A stretch of 6,862 nucleotides of DNA from a bacterium HR41 (GTDB lineage: Bacteria > Actinomycetota > Thermoleophilia > Solirubrobacterales > Thermoleophilaceae): the NCBI GenBank assembly GCA_002898855.1, contig BEIR01000069.1, positions 1 through 6,862 of the forward strand, given 5' to 3'. Positions 1 to 4,766 of this stretch are shown here, piece by piece. Both the position numbers and the translations under genes were made by a program. Every line of letters starts with the position of its first letter. Position 1 is the stretch's first letter. The notes beneath the pieces were generated by a model. It was not told the origin of the DNA. It saw only the letters and a list, made by a program, of their open reading frames with translations, and ran no database searches.

Positions 1-205
1 GCGCGAGCGCGGCTGGGCGAGGTGCCCGCGAGAGCGACGGTCGCCACCGGCGGACCGGCCTGAGAGCGAGGCAATCCCGTCCTGTAGCGCGGGGTGCGCC
101 GTCCGGCGGCGCGCCGGGACGGTCCGTCGCATTCAGCTGGCAAGGAGCCGGGAGGGTATCGCGGGCCGGAGCCGACCTCTATCCCAACCGCAATAGCGGG
201 ATTTT
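1..205. other. Leader region without a recognisable gene
   Basis: No convincing gene is seen. Frame 1 is open from the window edge to a TGA at 61-63, about 20 codons rich in Ala, Arg and Gly, which could be the tail of an upstream gene but has no recognisable motif. At 101-120 a GC-rich imperfect hairpin (GTCCGGCG against CGCCGGGAC) could be a weak terminator, but it lacks a T tract. The stretch from about 170 to 210 is visibly richer in A and T than its surroundings, as expected of a promoter, yet no convincing -35/-10 pair could be placed. Confidence 0.35.
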
Positions 206-221
206 GTTAGGCTGCCCTAAC
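206..221. promoter_or_regulatory. TTAGG/CCTAA inverted repeat, possible DtxR/IdeR/MntR-type operator
   Basis: GTTAGG (206-211) and CCTAAC (216-221) are perfect 6-bp arms around CTGC. The 14-base core TTAGGCTGCCCTAA agrees at 12 of 14 positions with the right part of the DtxR/IdeR iron-box consensus as I recall it (TTAGGCTAACCTAA). It ends two bases before the ATG at 224, so a bound protein would block transcription or initiation of the epimerase gene. It is shorter than the full 19-bp iron box and no DtxR-family gene is in the window, so the assignment is tentative. Confidence 0.35.
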
Positions 222-223
222 GA

Positions 224-1291
224 ATGGGGCGCGTGACGGTAGGAGTCGAGTCCGGGCGAGCGGGGGTGTCGCCCCGGGGCTGGCGGAGTGGCGCGCGCCT
301 GCGGGTGCTCGTTACGGGAGGGCTCGGCTTCGTGGGTTCCCACCTCTGCTTAACGCTCCGCGCTCGCGGCTTCGAGGTGACGGCGGTCGATTGCCTGCGC
401 TCGTCGTACCTGCCGCCGGCGGGTCCCGCCGCGCTCGCGCGCTTCGCCGAACAAGACATCTGCGCTGTGCGTCTGCTCGACCTCCGGCGTTGCGACGTCG
501 AGCGGCTCGTCGCAGGCCACGACTGCGTCGTGCACCTTGCGGCGCTGCCGGGTGTGCGCCAGCGGACGACGCTCGGCGAGCTCTGGCAGCAGAACGTCGA
601 AGTCACGGCCTGCCTCGTAGCCGCGTGCGCGCGGCTCGGAAAAAGGATCGTCTTCGCCTCGAGCTCGTCGGTTTACGGGGACGCCCCGGCGTTGCCGACG
701 CCAGAGGACGCCCCGCTCGCGCCCCAAGGGCTCTACGCCGCCAGCAAGGCCGCCGCCGAAGGTGTCTGTCGCCAGCTTCACCGTTCGCGCGGCGCCGACG
801 TCGTCATCGTCCGTTTGTTCACCGTGTTCGGACCCGGGCAGCGACCCGACATGGCGATCTCGCGCTGGATCGCCGCTCTGCTGCGTGACGAGCCGTTGCC
901 GTGGAGCGCACCTTCGGGAGCGCGGCGCGAGCTCACGGTCGTCGAGGACGCTTGCGAAGGCATCGCGGCAGCGCTCGAACGGGGTGTACCAGGACGCACC
1001 TACAACATCCCGGGGTGCGGGTCCGTGGCGCTCGAGGATCTCGTGCCCGTACTCGAGCGCCTGACCGGTCGTAAGGCCCGCACCGCCGCTCGCGAACAGC
1101 ACCCTGCTGACGTTCTCGCTACCGCCGCCTGCGGCGAGCGCGCACGACTCGAGCTTGGCTTCGCTCCGCGGCGATCGCTGCTCGACGGTCTGGAGCGCCA
1201 AGTCGCGGCGTTGGCCGCAGACCTCACCGCGGCCGGCGCCCGGACTCGGCGCCAGCGGCTGCCGCTCGCACCCACGCCGGCGGTCGTCTAG
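224..1291 (+). CDS. NAD-dependent epimerase/dehydratase (UDP-glucuronate/UDP-glucose 4-epimerase-like)
   Basis: This is an extended short-chain dehydrogenase that probably interconverts a nucleotide sugar, such as UDP-glucuronate or UDP-glucose, for envelope polysaccharide synthesis in the cytoplasm. The Rossmann motif GGLGFVG is at residues 32-38, HLAA at 104-107, the catalytic Ser lies in SSSSVYG (146-152), and the YxxxK pair is Tyr171/Lys175. RLFTVFGPGQRPDMA (197-211) is typical of the UDP-glucuronate 4-epimerase branch, and the C-terminal part (293-325) has the usual substrate-domain pattern. The family normally begins two or three residues before the first beta strand, so the 25 leading residues from ATG 224 look surplus. 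Alternatives are GTG 266 and CTG 299, the latter with GGCGGAG (282-288) about 10 bases upstream. The exact sugar substrate cannot be read from sequence. Confidence 0.85.
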   Translation: MGRVTVGVESGRAGVSPRGWRSGARLRVLVTGGLGFVGSHLCLTLRARGFEVTAVDCLRSSYLPPAGPAALARFAEQDICAVRLLDLRRCDVERLVAGHDCVVHLAALPGVRQRTTLGELWQQNVEVTACLVAACARLGKRIVFASSSSVYGDAPALPTPEDAPLAPQGLYAASKAAAEGVCRQLHRSRGADVVIVRLFTVFGPGQRPDMAISRWIAALLRDEPLPWSAPSGARRELTVVEDACEGIAAALERGVPGRTYNIPGCGSVALEDLVPVLERLTGRKARTAAREQHPADVLATAACGERARLELGFAPRRSLLDGLERQVAALAADLTAAGARTRRQRLPLAPTPAVV

Positions 1292-1333
1292 CGCCGGGCC
1301 CCAAGCACGGCCGACGCTGCAGCGACGGCAGCT

Positions 1334-1354
1334 AAATGAGAATCATTCTCATTT
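1334..1354. promoter_or_regulatory. Perfect 21-bp palindrome, Fur/Zur-family operator
   Basis: Arms of 10 bases match perfectly around a central C at 1344. The 7-1-7 core TGAGAATCATTCTCA (1337-1351) agrees at 13 of 15 positions with both the classical Fur core and the actinobacterial Zur core as I recall them, so the site alone does not decide the metal. It lies just before a -10-like hexamer and a zinc-type binding-protein gene, with a Fur-family gene at the other end of that gene. Repression by a metal-loaded Fur-family protein, most likely Zur, is the natural reading. Confidence 0.85.
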
Positions 1355-1358
1355 GCGC

Positions 1359-1371
1359 TAGAGTGCCGCGC
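1359..1371 (+). promoter_or_regulatory. Candidate -10 element and leaderless start for the binding-protein gene
   Basis: TAGAGT (1359-1364) fits the TANNNT form of an actinobacterial -10 element and is followed by exactly 7 bases before GTG 1372. That spacing places transcription start at or next to the start codon, giving a leaderless mRNA. There is no Shine-Dalgarno sequence before 1372, consistent with this. The -35 region would fall inside the palindrome at 1334-1354, so a bound repressor would cover it. No good -35 hexamer is visible. Confidence 0.45.
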
Positions 1372-1588
1372 GTGTTCGCGCATCGATCGCTCTCGGGTTC
1401 TTCGTTCATCCACAAGCGAGCGCGCTGGCGCCGCGCCCTCCTACCGCTGACAGCCCCTCGCGATCGTCGCCGGCGGCTGCGCAGGAGGTGGCGAGGGTAC
1501 GGGCAAGGGAGCATCCCCTCGTGGCGGGAACGCGTCCAGCGCCTAGGTCGTCGCTACGACCGCGGTCGTCGCCGACATCGCCCGCCAC
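1372..1588 (+). pseudogene. Disrupted 5' part (lipoprotein signal and linker) of the zinc-binding protein gene
   Basis: From GTG 1372 one frame encodes a basic stretch and the start of a hydrophobic helix (KRARWRRALLPLTA, ending at 1455). The continuation LAIVAGGC, with lipobox Cys at 1478-1480, and the linker AGGGEGTGKGASPRGGNASSA lie in the next frame from 1457. Removing one C from the CCCC run at 1454-1457 joins them into a normal lipoprotein signal. That second frame then meets TAG at 1544-1546 and at once resumes with VVATTAVVADIARHV, the usual first strand and helix of ZnuA-type proteins. There are thus two lesions, a +1 frameshift and an amber codon, within about 90 bases. Either the gene is recently inactivated or the sequence has errors here. 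Without this part no exported protein could be made. Confidence 0.7.
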
Positions 1589-2392
1589 GTGCTCCCGTCG
1601 AACGTCGCGGTGCGCACGATCATGGGCGCGGGCAGCGACCCGCACCACTTCGAACCGAAGCCGAGCGATGCGCGGGCACTAGCCGGCGCCGATCTCGTGG
1701 TGCGCTCGGGAGGCGACATCGATCAGTGGGTGACACGCCTGCCCGGCTACGACGCGCAGCGTGCAGTCGATCTGGGTGCGGTCGCGGGCCTCGTCGGAGG
1801 CGACCCGCACTGGTGGCACGACCCGCGCCGCGCCGCGCGCGCGGTGCGGGCGCTGGCGCTTCGTGCCGCCGAGCTGGGGGTGGCGCAGCGGGGAACGCTC
1901 GAAGGCCGCGCCGCTGCCTTCGCCGCCGCGCTCGGCCGCCTGTCTGCCGCCGTGCGCGGCTGCATCGACCGGCTGCCGGTCGCTCGTCGCCGGCTCGTGA
2001 CGACGCACCGCTCGCTCCAATACTTCGCGCGCCGCTTCGGTCTCGTCGAGGTGGGAGCCGTGATCCCCTCGCTCTCGACCGAGGCCGAGCCCTCGCCGCG
2101 CGACATCCAGCGCCTTGCTGCTGAGATGCGGCGACGTAGCGTGCCCGCCGTGTTCCCCGAGCACGGCTCCTCGGACCGGCTCGAGCGTGCGCTGGTGCGC
2201 GCCACCGGAGCGCGGCTCGGCGACCCGCTCTACACCGATTCGCTTGCGCCGAGTGGTCGCGGCGCCAGCTACCTGGGCATGTTGGCGAGCAACGCCGACG
2301 CCGTCGTGCGCGGCCTCAGCGGCGGGCGCTTCGGCTGTCGCGCGGCGCTAGCGAGCGCGGCAGGCAGTCTGGACAGAGCCCGCGCAGGGTGA
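1589..2392 (+). CDS. Zinc ABC transporter substrate-binding protein (ZnuA/TroA family), 5'-truncated open frame
   Basis: This intact frame carries nearly all of a cluster A-I metal-binding protein, which outside the membrane captures zinc for an ABC importer. Numbering from GTG 1589, expected ligand regions are DPHHFEP (17-23), DPHWWHDP (72-79), TTHRSLQYFARRFGL (138-152) and FPEH (189-192), followed by LYTDSLAPSGRGASYLGML (214-232). His at 140, where manganese-type members often carry Glu, favours zinc. Codons 1547-1588 before this start also encode family sequence, and the signal peptide lies further upstream behind a TAG and a frameshift, so GTG 1589 is only the first available start, without a ribosome-binding site. 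Its last 77 bases overlap the convergent Fur-family gene, and the tail after residue 245 looks unconserved. No permease or ATPase gene is nearby in the window. Confidence 0.8.
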   Translation: MLPSNVAVRTIMGAGSDPHHFEPKPSDARALAGADLVVRSGGDIDQWVTRLPGYDAQRAVDLGAVAGLVGGDPHWWHDPRRAARAVRALALRAAELGVAQRGTLEGRAAAFAAALGRLSAAVRGCIDRLPVARRRLVTTHRSLQYFARRFGLVEVGAVIPSLSTEAEPSPRDIQRLAAEMRRRSVPAVFPEHGSSDRLERALVRATGARLGDPLYTDSLAPSGRGASYLGMLASNADAVVRGLSGGRFGCRAALASAAGSLDRARAG

Positions 2393-2798
2393 CGTCGTGG
2401 TCGTCGACGGCGAAGGCGAGCCGCTCCGCCAACTGCGCTAGAACGCGCTCGAGCTCGGGGTCCTCGAACGTCTCGACGTTGCCGCAGTTGCCGCAGACGG
2501 CGTGATGATGGTGGCTGCCGTCGGGCGCCGCCGGCTCGAAGCGACTGCTGCGTTCACCTGGCGCGCCGATGCTGCGCACTAGACCGAGCTCGGCGAGCAG
2601 CTCGAGCGTCCGGTAGACGCTCGCGACGCCGATCCGCACCCCGAGCTCCTCGACCGCGTCGCGGATCTCACGGGCGCTCGCCCCGCACTCGCGACGGGCG
2701 AGCGCGGCGACGACGGCGCGCCGTGCGCGCGACTCTCTGAACCCCGCTTCGCGTAGGCGGGCTAGCGCATGGGACTCCCACTCCGGCCGCGCGCCCAT
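2316..2798 (-). CDS. zur: Fur-family transcriptional regulator, probably Zur
   Basis: This metal-responsive repressor has 160 residues, a normal Fur-family length. The winged helix includes SAREIRDAVEELGVRIGVAS followed by VYRTLELLAELGLV (about 41-74). The dimerisation/metal domain has SRFEP (85-89), a four-His run (96-99) and the structural zinc cysteines CGNC (102-105) and CPDC (142-145). ATG 2798 was chosen because the family starts close to this point; an upstream extension in frame would read through the sodA terminator. Zur is preferred over Fur or PerR because a zinc-type binding-protein gene with a Fur/Zur palindrome lies opposite. sodA lies upstream on the same strand behind a terminator, so a PerR- or Fur-like role cannot be excluded. 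No matching palindrome is seen at its own promoter, so autoregulation is not indicated. Confidence 0.85.
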   Translation of the reverse strand: MGARPEWESHALARLREAGFRESRARRAVVAALARRECGASAREIRDAVEELGVRIGVASVYRTLELLAELGLVRSIGAPGERSSRFEPAAPDGSHHHHAVCGNCGNVETFEDPELERVLAQLAERLAFAVDDHDVTLRGLCPDCLPRSLAPRDSRSARR

Positions 2799-2811
2799 GC
2801 CCGTAACGTTA
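2799..2811 (-). promoter_or_regulatory. Candidate -10 element and leaderless start of the Fur-family gene
   Basis: On the - strand TAACGT (2811-2806) is followed by the 7 bases TACGGGC and then ATG 2798. This is a TANNNT -10 element at the distance that gives a leaderless transcript. No Shine-Dalgarno sequence precedes the ATG. The hexamer is part of the 8-bp palindrome TAACGTTA (2804-2811), which may be chance. No good -35 element is visible. Confidence 0.45.
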
Positions 2812-2896
2812 GTGCGCGCGGCGCTCGGGCCGGGTAGGCGATGCCGAGCAGGGTTGCGCGGTCTCGCGGCGATCGCTGTAGCCGCCAGCTCGCAGC

Positions 2897-2924
2897 AAAA
2901 AAAGGGGCGGCTTGCGCCGCCCCT
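2897..2924 (-). terminator. Rho-independent terminator after sodA
   Basis: On the - strand AGGGGCGGC pairs perfectly with GCCGCCCCT (9-bp stem, 2924-2916 with 2911-2903) around a GCAA tetraloop. The complement of the A run at 2897-2903 supplies seven T residues at the 3' side. It begins 22 bases past the sodA stop codon and separates sodA from the Fur-family gene further along the same strand. Confidence 0.93.
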
Positions 2925-2946
2925 CACGCATGGAGCGCCTAGTCGG

Positions 2947-3555
2947 TCAGCGCGCCACGCGCGCGAAGTCCTCGGCGACCTTCTTCCAGTTGACGACGTT
3001 CCACCACGCGTCGATGTAGTCGGGACGCCGGTTGCGGTACTTCAGGTAGTAGGCGTGCTCCCAGACGTCGACGCCGAGCAGCGGCGTCTTGCCGTCCGAG
3101 AGCGGGTTGTCCTGGTTGGGCGTGGAGACGATCGCAAGGCCCGATCCGTCCCACACGAGCCACGCCCAGCCGCTTCCGAACTGGTTGACACCGGCTTCCT
3201 TGAACTTCGCTTTGAAGTCAGCGAACGACCCGAAGGTCGACTGGATCGCCTCGGCGAGCGCGCCCTCCGGCTCGCCGCCGCCGTCGGGCGACATCCACTC
3301 CCAGAACAGAGTGTGGTTGAGGTGACCGCCGCCGTTGTTGCGCACGGCGGTGCGCACGTTCTCGGGCACCTGAGAGAGGTTGCGGATCACCTCTTCGATC
3401 GGCTTGTCAGCCCACTCGGTGCCCTCGAGCGCCGCGTTGACCTTGTCGACGTACGCCTGGTGGTGCTTGTCGTGGTGGAGCCGCATCGTCTCCTCGTCGA
3501 TGTGCGGCTCGAGCGCGGCGTAGTCGTAGGGAAGGGGTGGCACCTCGTAAGCCAA
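2947..3555 (-). CDS. sodA: Superoxide dismutase, Mn type (Fe/Mn family)
   Basis: This enzyme converts superoxide to hydrogen peroxide and oxygen in the cytoplasm. The 202 residues match the family length. Metal ligands are expected at His27 (in MRLHHDKHH), His81 ([11 protein letters not shown]), Asp163 and His167 (DVWEHAYY). Gly77 before HLNH and Gln148 in STPNQDNPL fit the manganese-type pattern rather than the iron type, although mixed metal use is possible. The start is TTG 3555: AAAGGAGG ends 5 bases before it, and the protein then begins [11 protein letters not shown] as family members do. The frame stays open far upstream, through the tRNA gene on the other strand, but that extension is not protein-like. 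A strong terminator follows. The gene is divergent from tRNA-Leu. Confidence 0.96.
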   Translation of the reverse strand: MAYEVPPLPYDYAALEPHIDEETMRLHHDKHHQAYVDKVNAALEGTEWADKPIEEVIRNLSQVPENVRTAVRNNGGGHLNHTLFWEWMSPDGGGEPEGALAEAIQSTFGSFADFKAKFKEAGVNQFGSGWAWLVWDGSGLAIVSTPNQDNPLSDGKTPLLGVDVWEHAYYLKYRNRRPDYIDAWWNVVNWKKVAEDFARVAR

Positions 3556-3560
3556 TGCAG

Positions 3561-3568
3561 CCTCCTTT
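3561..3568 (-). promoter_or_regulatory. sodA: Ribosome-binding site fixing the TTG start of sodA
   Basis: AAAGGAGG on the - strand is a near-perfect Shine-Dalgarno sequence, 5 bases from TTG 3555. It is the main reason for choosing TTG over the much longer open frame. Confidence 0.85.
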
Positions 3569-3601
3569 CGGCCTTGGACGATCGCGAACGAGCGGGCTCG
3601 A

Positions 3602-3650
3602 ACTGTATGCGATCGCGACCGCGTCGACGCCCCGCAAGCGGCGCTAACTT
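3602..3650. promoter_or_regulatory. Divergent promoter region of sodA and tRNA-Leu
   Basis: Two TANNNT hexamers point in opposite directions in the 110-base gap. On the - strand TACAGT (3607-3602) would serve sodA with a leader of about 40 bases. On the + strand TAACTT (3645-3650) ends 15 bases before the tRNA 5' end. Neither has a good -35 hexamer at 16-18 bases, so both are tentative. No metal-box palindrome is seen between them. Confidence 0.35.
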
Positions 3651-3665
3651 TTATCGCCGCACCGC

Positions 3666-3749
3666 GCGGATGTGGTGGAACTGGTAGACACGCGGTCCTC
3701 AGGAGGCCGTGGGCGAAAGCCCGTGGGGGTTCGAATCCCTCCATCCGCA
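3666..3749 (+). tRNA. tRNA-Leu (anticodon CAG)
   Basis: The acceptor stem GCGGATG (3666-3672) pairs with CATCCGC (3742-3748), with A3749 as discriminator. The anticodon stem CGGTC/GGCCG encloses loop CTCAGGA with anticodon CAG at 3700-3702, which reads CUG, likely a major leucine codon in a GC-rich genome. A long variable arm (GGGC-GAAA-GCCC) and TTCGAAT T-loop with a GGGGG/CCCTC stem complete a class II tRNA of 84 bases. CCA is not encoded. Confidence 0.97.
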
Positions 3750-3802
3750 CTGACTTAGGCCGAAGCTGGGGCGGGCGATCCGAAAGGCTCGCGCCCCCAT
3801 GT

Positions 3803-3819
3803 TCGTGGCGACGCCACGA
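3803..3819. promoter_or_regulatory. 17-bp perfect palindrome between tRNA-Leu and the regulator gene
   Basis: TCGTGGCG (3803-3810) and CGCCACGA (3812-3819) are perfect arms around a single A. The one-base centre leaves no room for an RNA loop without opening pairs, which suits a protein operator better than a terminator. It lies 54 bases after the tRNA and about 70-85 bases before the regulator start, so it could be an autoregulatory site. It has no T tract. The rest of 3750-3887 holds only an imperfect GC-rich hairpin near 3768-3797. Confidence 0.35.
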
Positions 3820-3887
3820 CCGAATGTCGAGCGGCCCCCGCCCTGCGCTTCGACCGCCTGGCGTACCGGTCGCGTGCGGACACGCGC

Positions 3888-4766
3888 TTGTCTGTTGTCG
3901 CGATGGTCGGCGACGCCTGGGTGCACGCTGTGCGCAGCGACGAGCGCGAGCTGCTGGTAGCCGCGCTGTCGGCGTTCGGATACCGCTGTCGCCCGCTCGT
4001 CGCGCAGGGCTTCGCGGTTCTGGACGGCAACGACCCGGTTTTGCGGGCGAGCTCGGCGGCGACAGGGGAGGACGGCGGAGCCGCCGACCGGATACCGGCG
4101 CTCGTCGCCGTTGCCATCGAGCGCGACCGGGAACCGTCGGCACGACTCGTTCGCACCGCCACGCGAGCGCAAGCCGCCGGTGCGGCGATCGTCGCTGTTG
4201 CCGACGCTACGAGTGAGAACCGGCTCGTGCTCGCCTGCGACGAGCTCATAGTGCGGCCCTATGGACTCGCCGAGCTCGAACTGCGCATCGCTCGCGCTCT
4301 GCGCGCCGCGGAACAGCGTGCTGATGGTTGTACCGCAGTGCCGAACGAAGACGGGGGCGGCCCCGACCTCGCCCCCGGAGTCAGCGGTGGCGACACGCTG
4401 CGCTGGGGAAACGTCGAACTCGATCTTGCTGCCCGCCGCTGTAGCGTGGAGGGCCGCGAGGTCGCTCTCACTCGCCTCGAGTTCGACCTCCTCGCCCACC
4501 TACTCGGTAACCCGCGCCGTGTCCACACGCGCGCCGGCCTGTTGCTGACCGTCTGGGGATGCCAGGAGCCCGCCGGCGAGCGCGCAGTCGACGTGTGCGT
4601 GCAGCGTCTGCGGCGCAAGCTCGGCCCCGCAGGTCGCCACCTGGTCGAGACCGTGCGCGGCGTCGGCTACAGGGTGGCGCCGGCGGGGCCGAGCCACGTA
4701 GCTCACACGGTCGCCTCCGCCGCGATGCTCGGCACACGGCCGATCGCGAACGAGCGGCGCAGGTAG
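3888..4766 (+). CDS. OmpR/PhoB-type winged-helix regulator with a degenerate receiver domain (GlnR-like candidate)
   Basis: This is a DNA-binding transcription regulator. The C-terminal part (about 171-264 from TTG 3888) is a clear OmpR-type winged helix: [18 protein letters not shown], then [26 protein letters not shown] and [10 protein letters not shown]. The N-terminal part (about 12-143) keeps the receiver outline, ending in [22 protein letters not shown], but lacks its chemistry. The acidic pair is replaced by Arg-Ser ([10 protein letters not shown]), the phospho-acceptor position in LVAVAIERD appears to be Ala76, and the conserved Lys-Pro is Arg-Pro (123-124). Phosphorylation control is therefore unlikely. 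No sensor kinase is adjacent. The protein ends with about 28 extra residues overlapping narK. Starts TTG 3888, ATG 3903 and GTG 3921 are all possible; none has a Shine-Dalgarno site. GlnR, the actinobacterial nitrogen regulator, has this architecture, and a GlnR-like site precedes the neighbouring narK; the link is inferred. Confidence 0.8.
   Translation: MSVVAMVGDAWVHAVRSDERELLVAALSAFGYRCRPLVAQGFAVLDGNDPVLRASSAATGEDGGAADRIPALVAVAIERDREPSARLVRTATRAQAAGAAIVAVADATSENRLVLACDELIVRPYGLAELELRIARALRAAEQRADGCTAVPNEDGGGPDLAPGVSGGDTLRWGNVELDLAARRCSVEGREVALTRLEFDLLAHLLGNPRRVHTRAGLLLTVWGCQEPAGERAVDVCVQRLRRKLGPAGRHLVETVRGVGYRVAPAGPSHVAHTVASAAMLGTRPIANERRR

Noticed and set aside
350..1201. 283-codon open frame on the - strand opposite the epimerase gene
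   Set aside because: It has no recognisable motif and is antisense to a gene with clear catalytic residues; typical of GC-rich shadows.
1336..1338. ATG 1336 as start of the binding-protein gene
   Set aside because: It lies inside the 21-bp operator palindrome and upstream of the -10-like hexamer; GTG 1372 fits the promoter geometry better.
1544..1546. TAG in the binding-protein gene as a recoded (read-through) codon
   Set aside because: No sign of a recoding element was seen, and the second lesion (frameshift at 1454-1457) points to decay or sequence error instead.
2799..2927. N-terminal extension of the Fur-family protein to 2927
   Set aside because: It would translate through the sodA terminator hairpin, and ATG 2798 gives a normal family length.
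3579..3595. 17-bp exact repeat CGATCGCGAACGAGCGG, also at 4741-4757
   Set aside because: One copy is in the sodA leader and the other codes for the narK C terminus; composed of common GC-rich words, with no further similarity on either side.
3768..3797. GC-rich imperfect hairpin after tRNA-Leu as a terminator
   Set aside because: The stem has a bulge and mismatches and no T tract follows.
2947..4143. 398-codon open frame on the - strand ending with superoxide dismutase
   Set aside because: The extension before TTG 3555 runs antisense through tRNA-Leu and is low-complexity Arg/Pro/Ala; the strong Shine-Dalgarno site fixes the sodA start at 3555.
3699..4499. 266-codon open frame on the - strand overlapping tRNA-Leu and the regulator
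   Set aside because: It runs through the tRNA gene and has shadow-like composition; the + strand regulator has a conserved winged helix.
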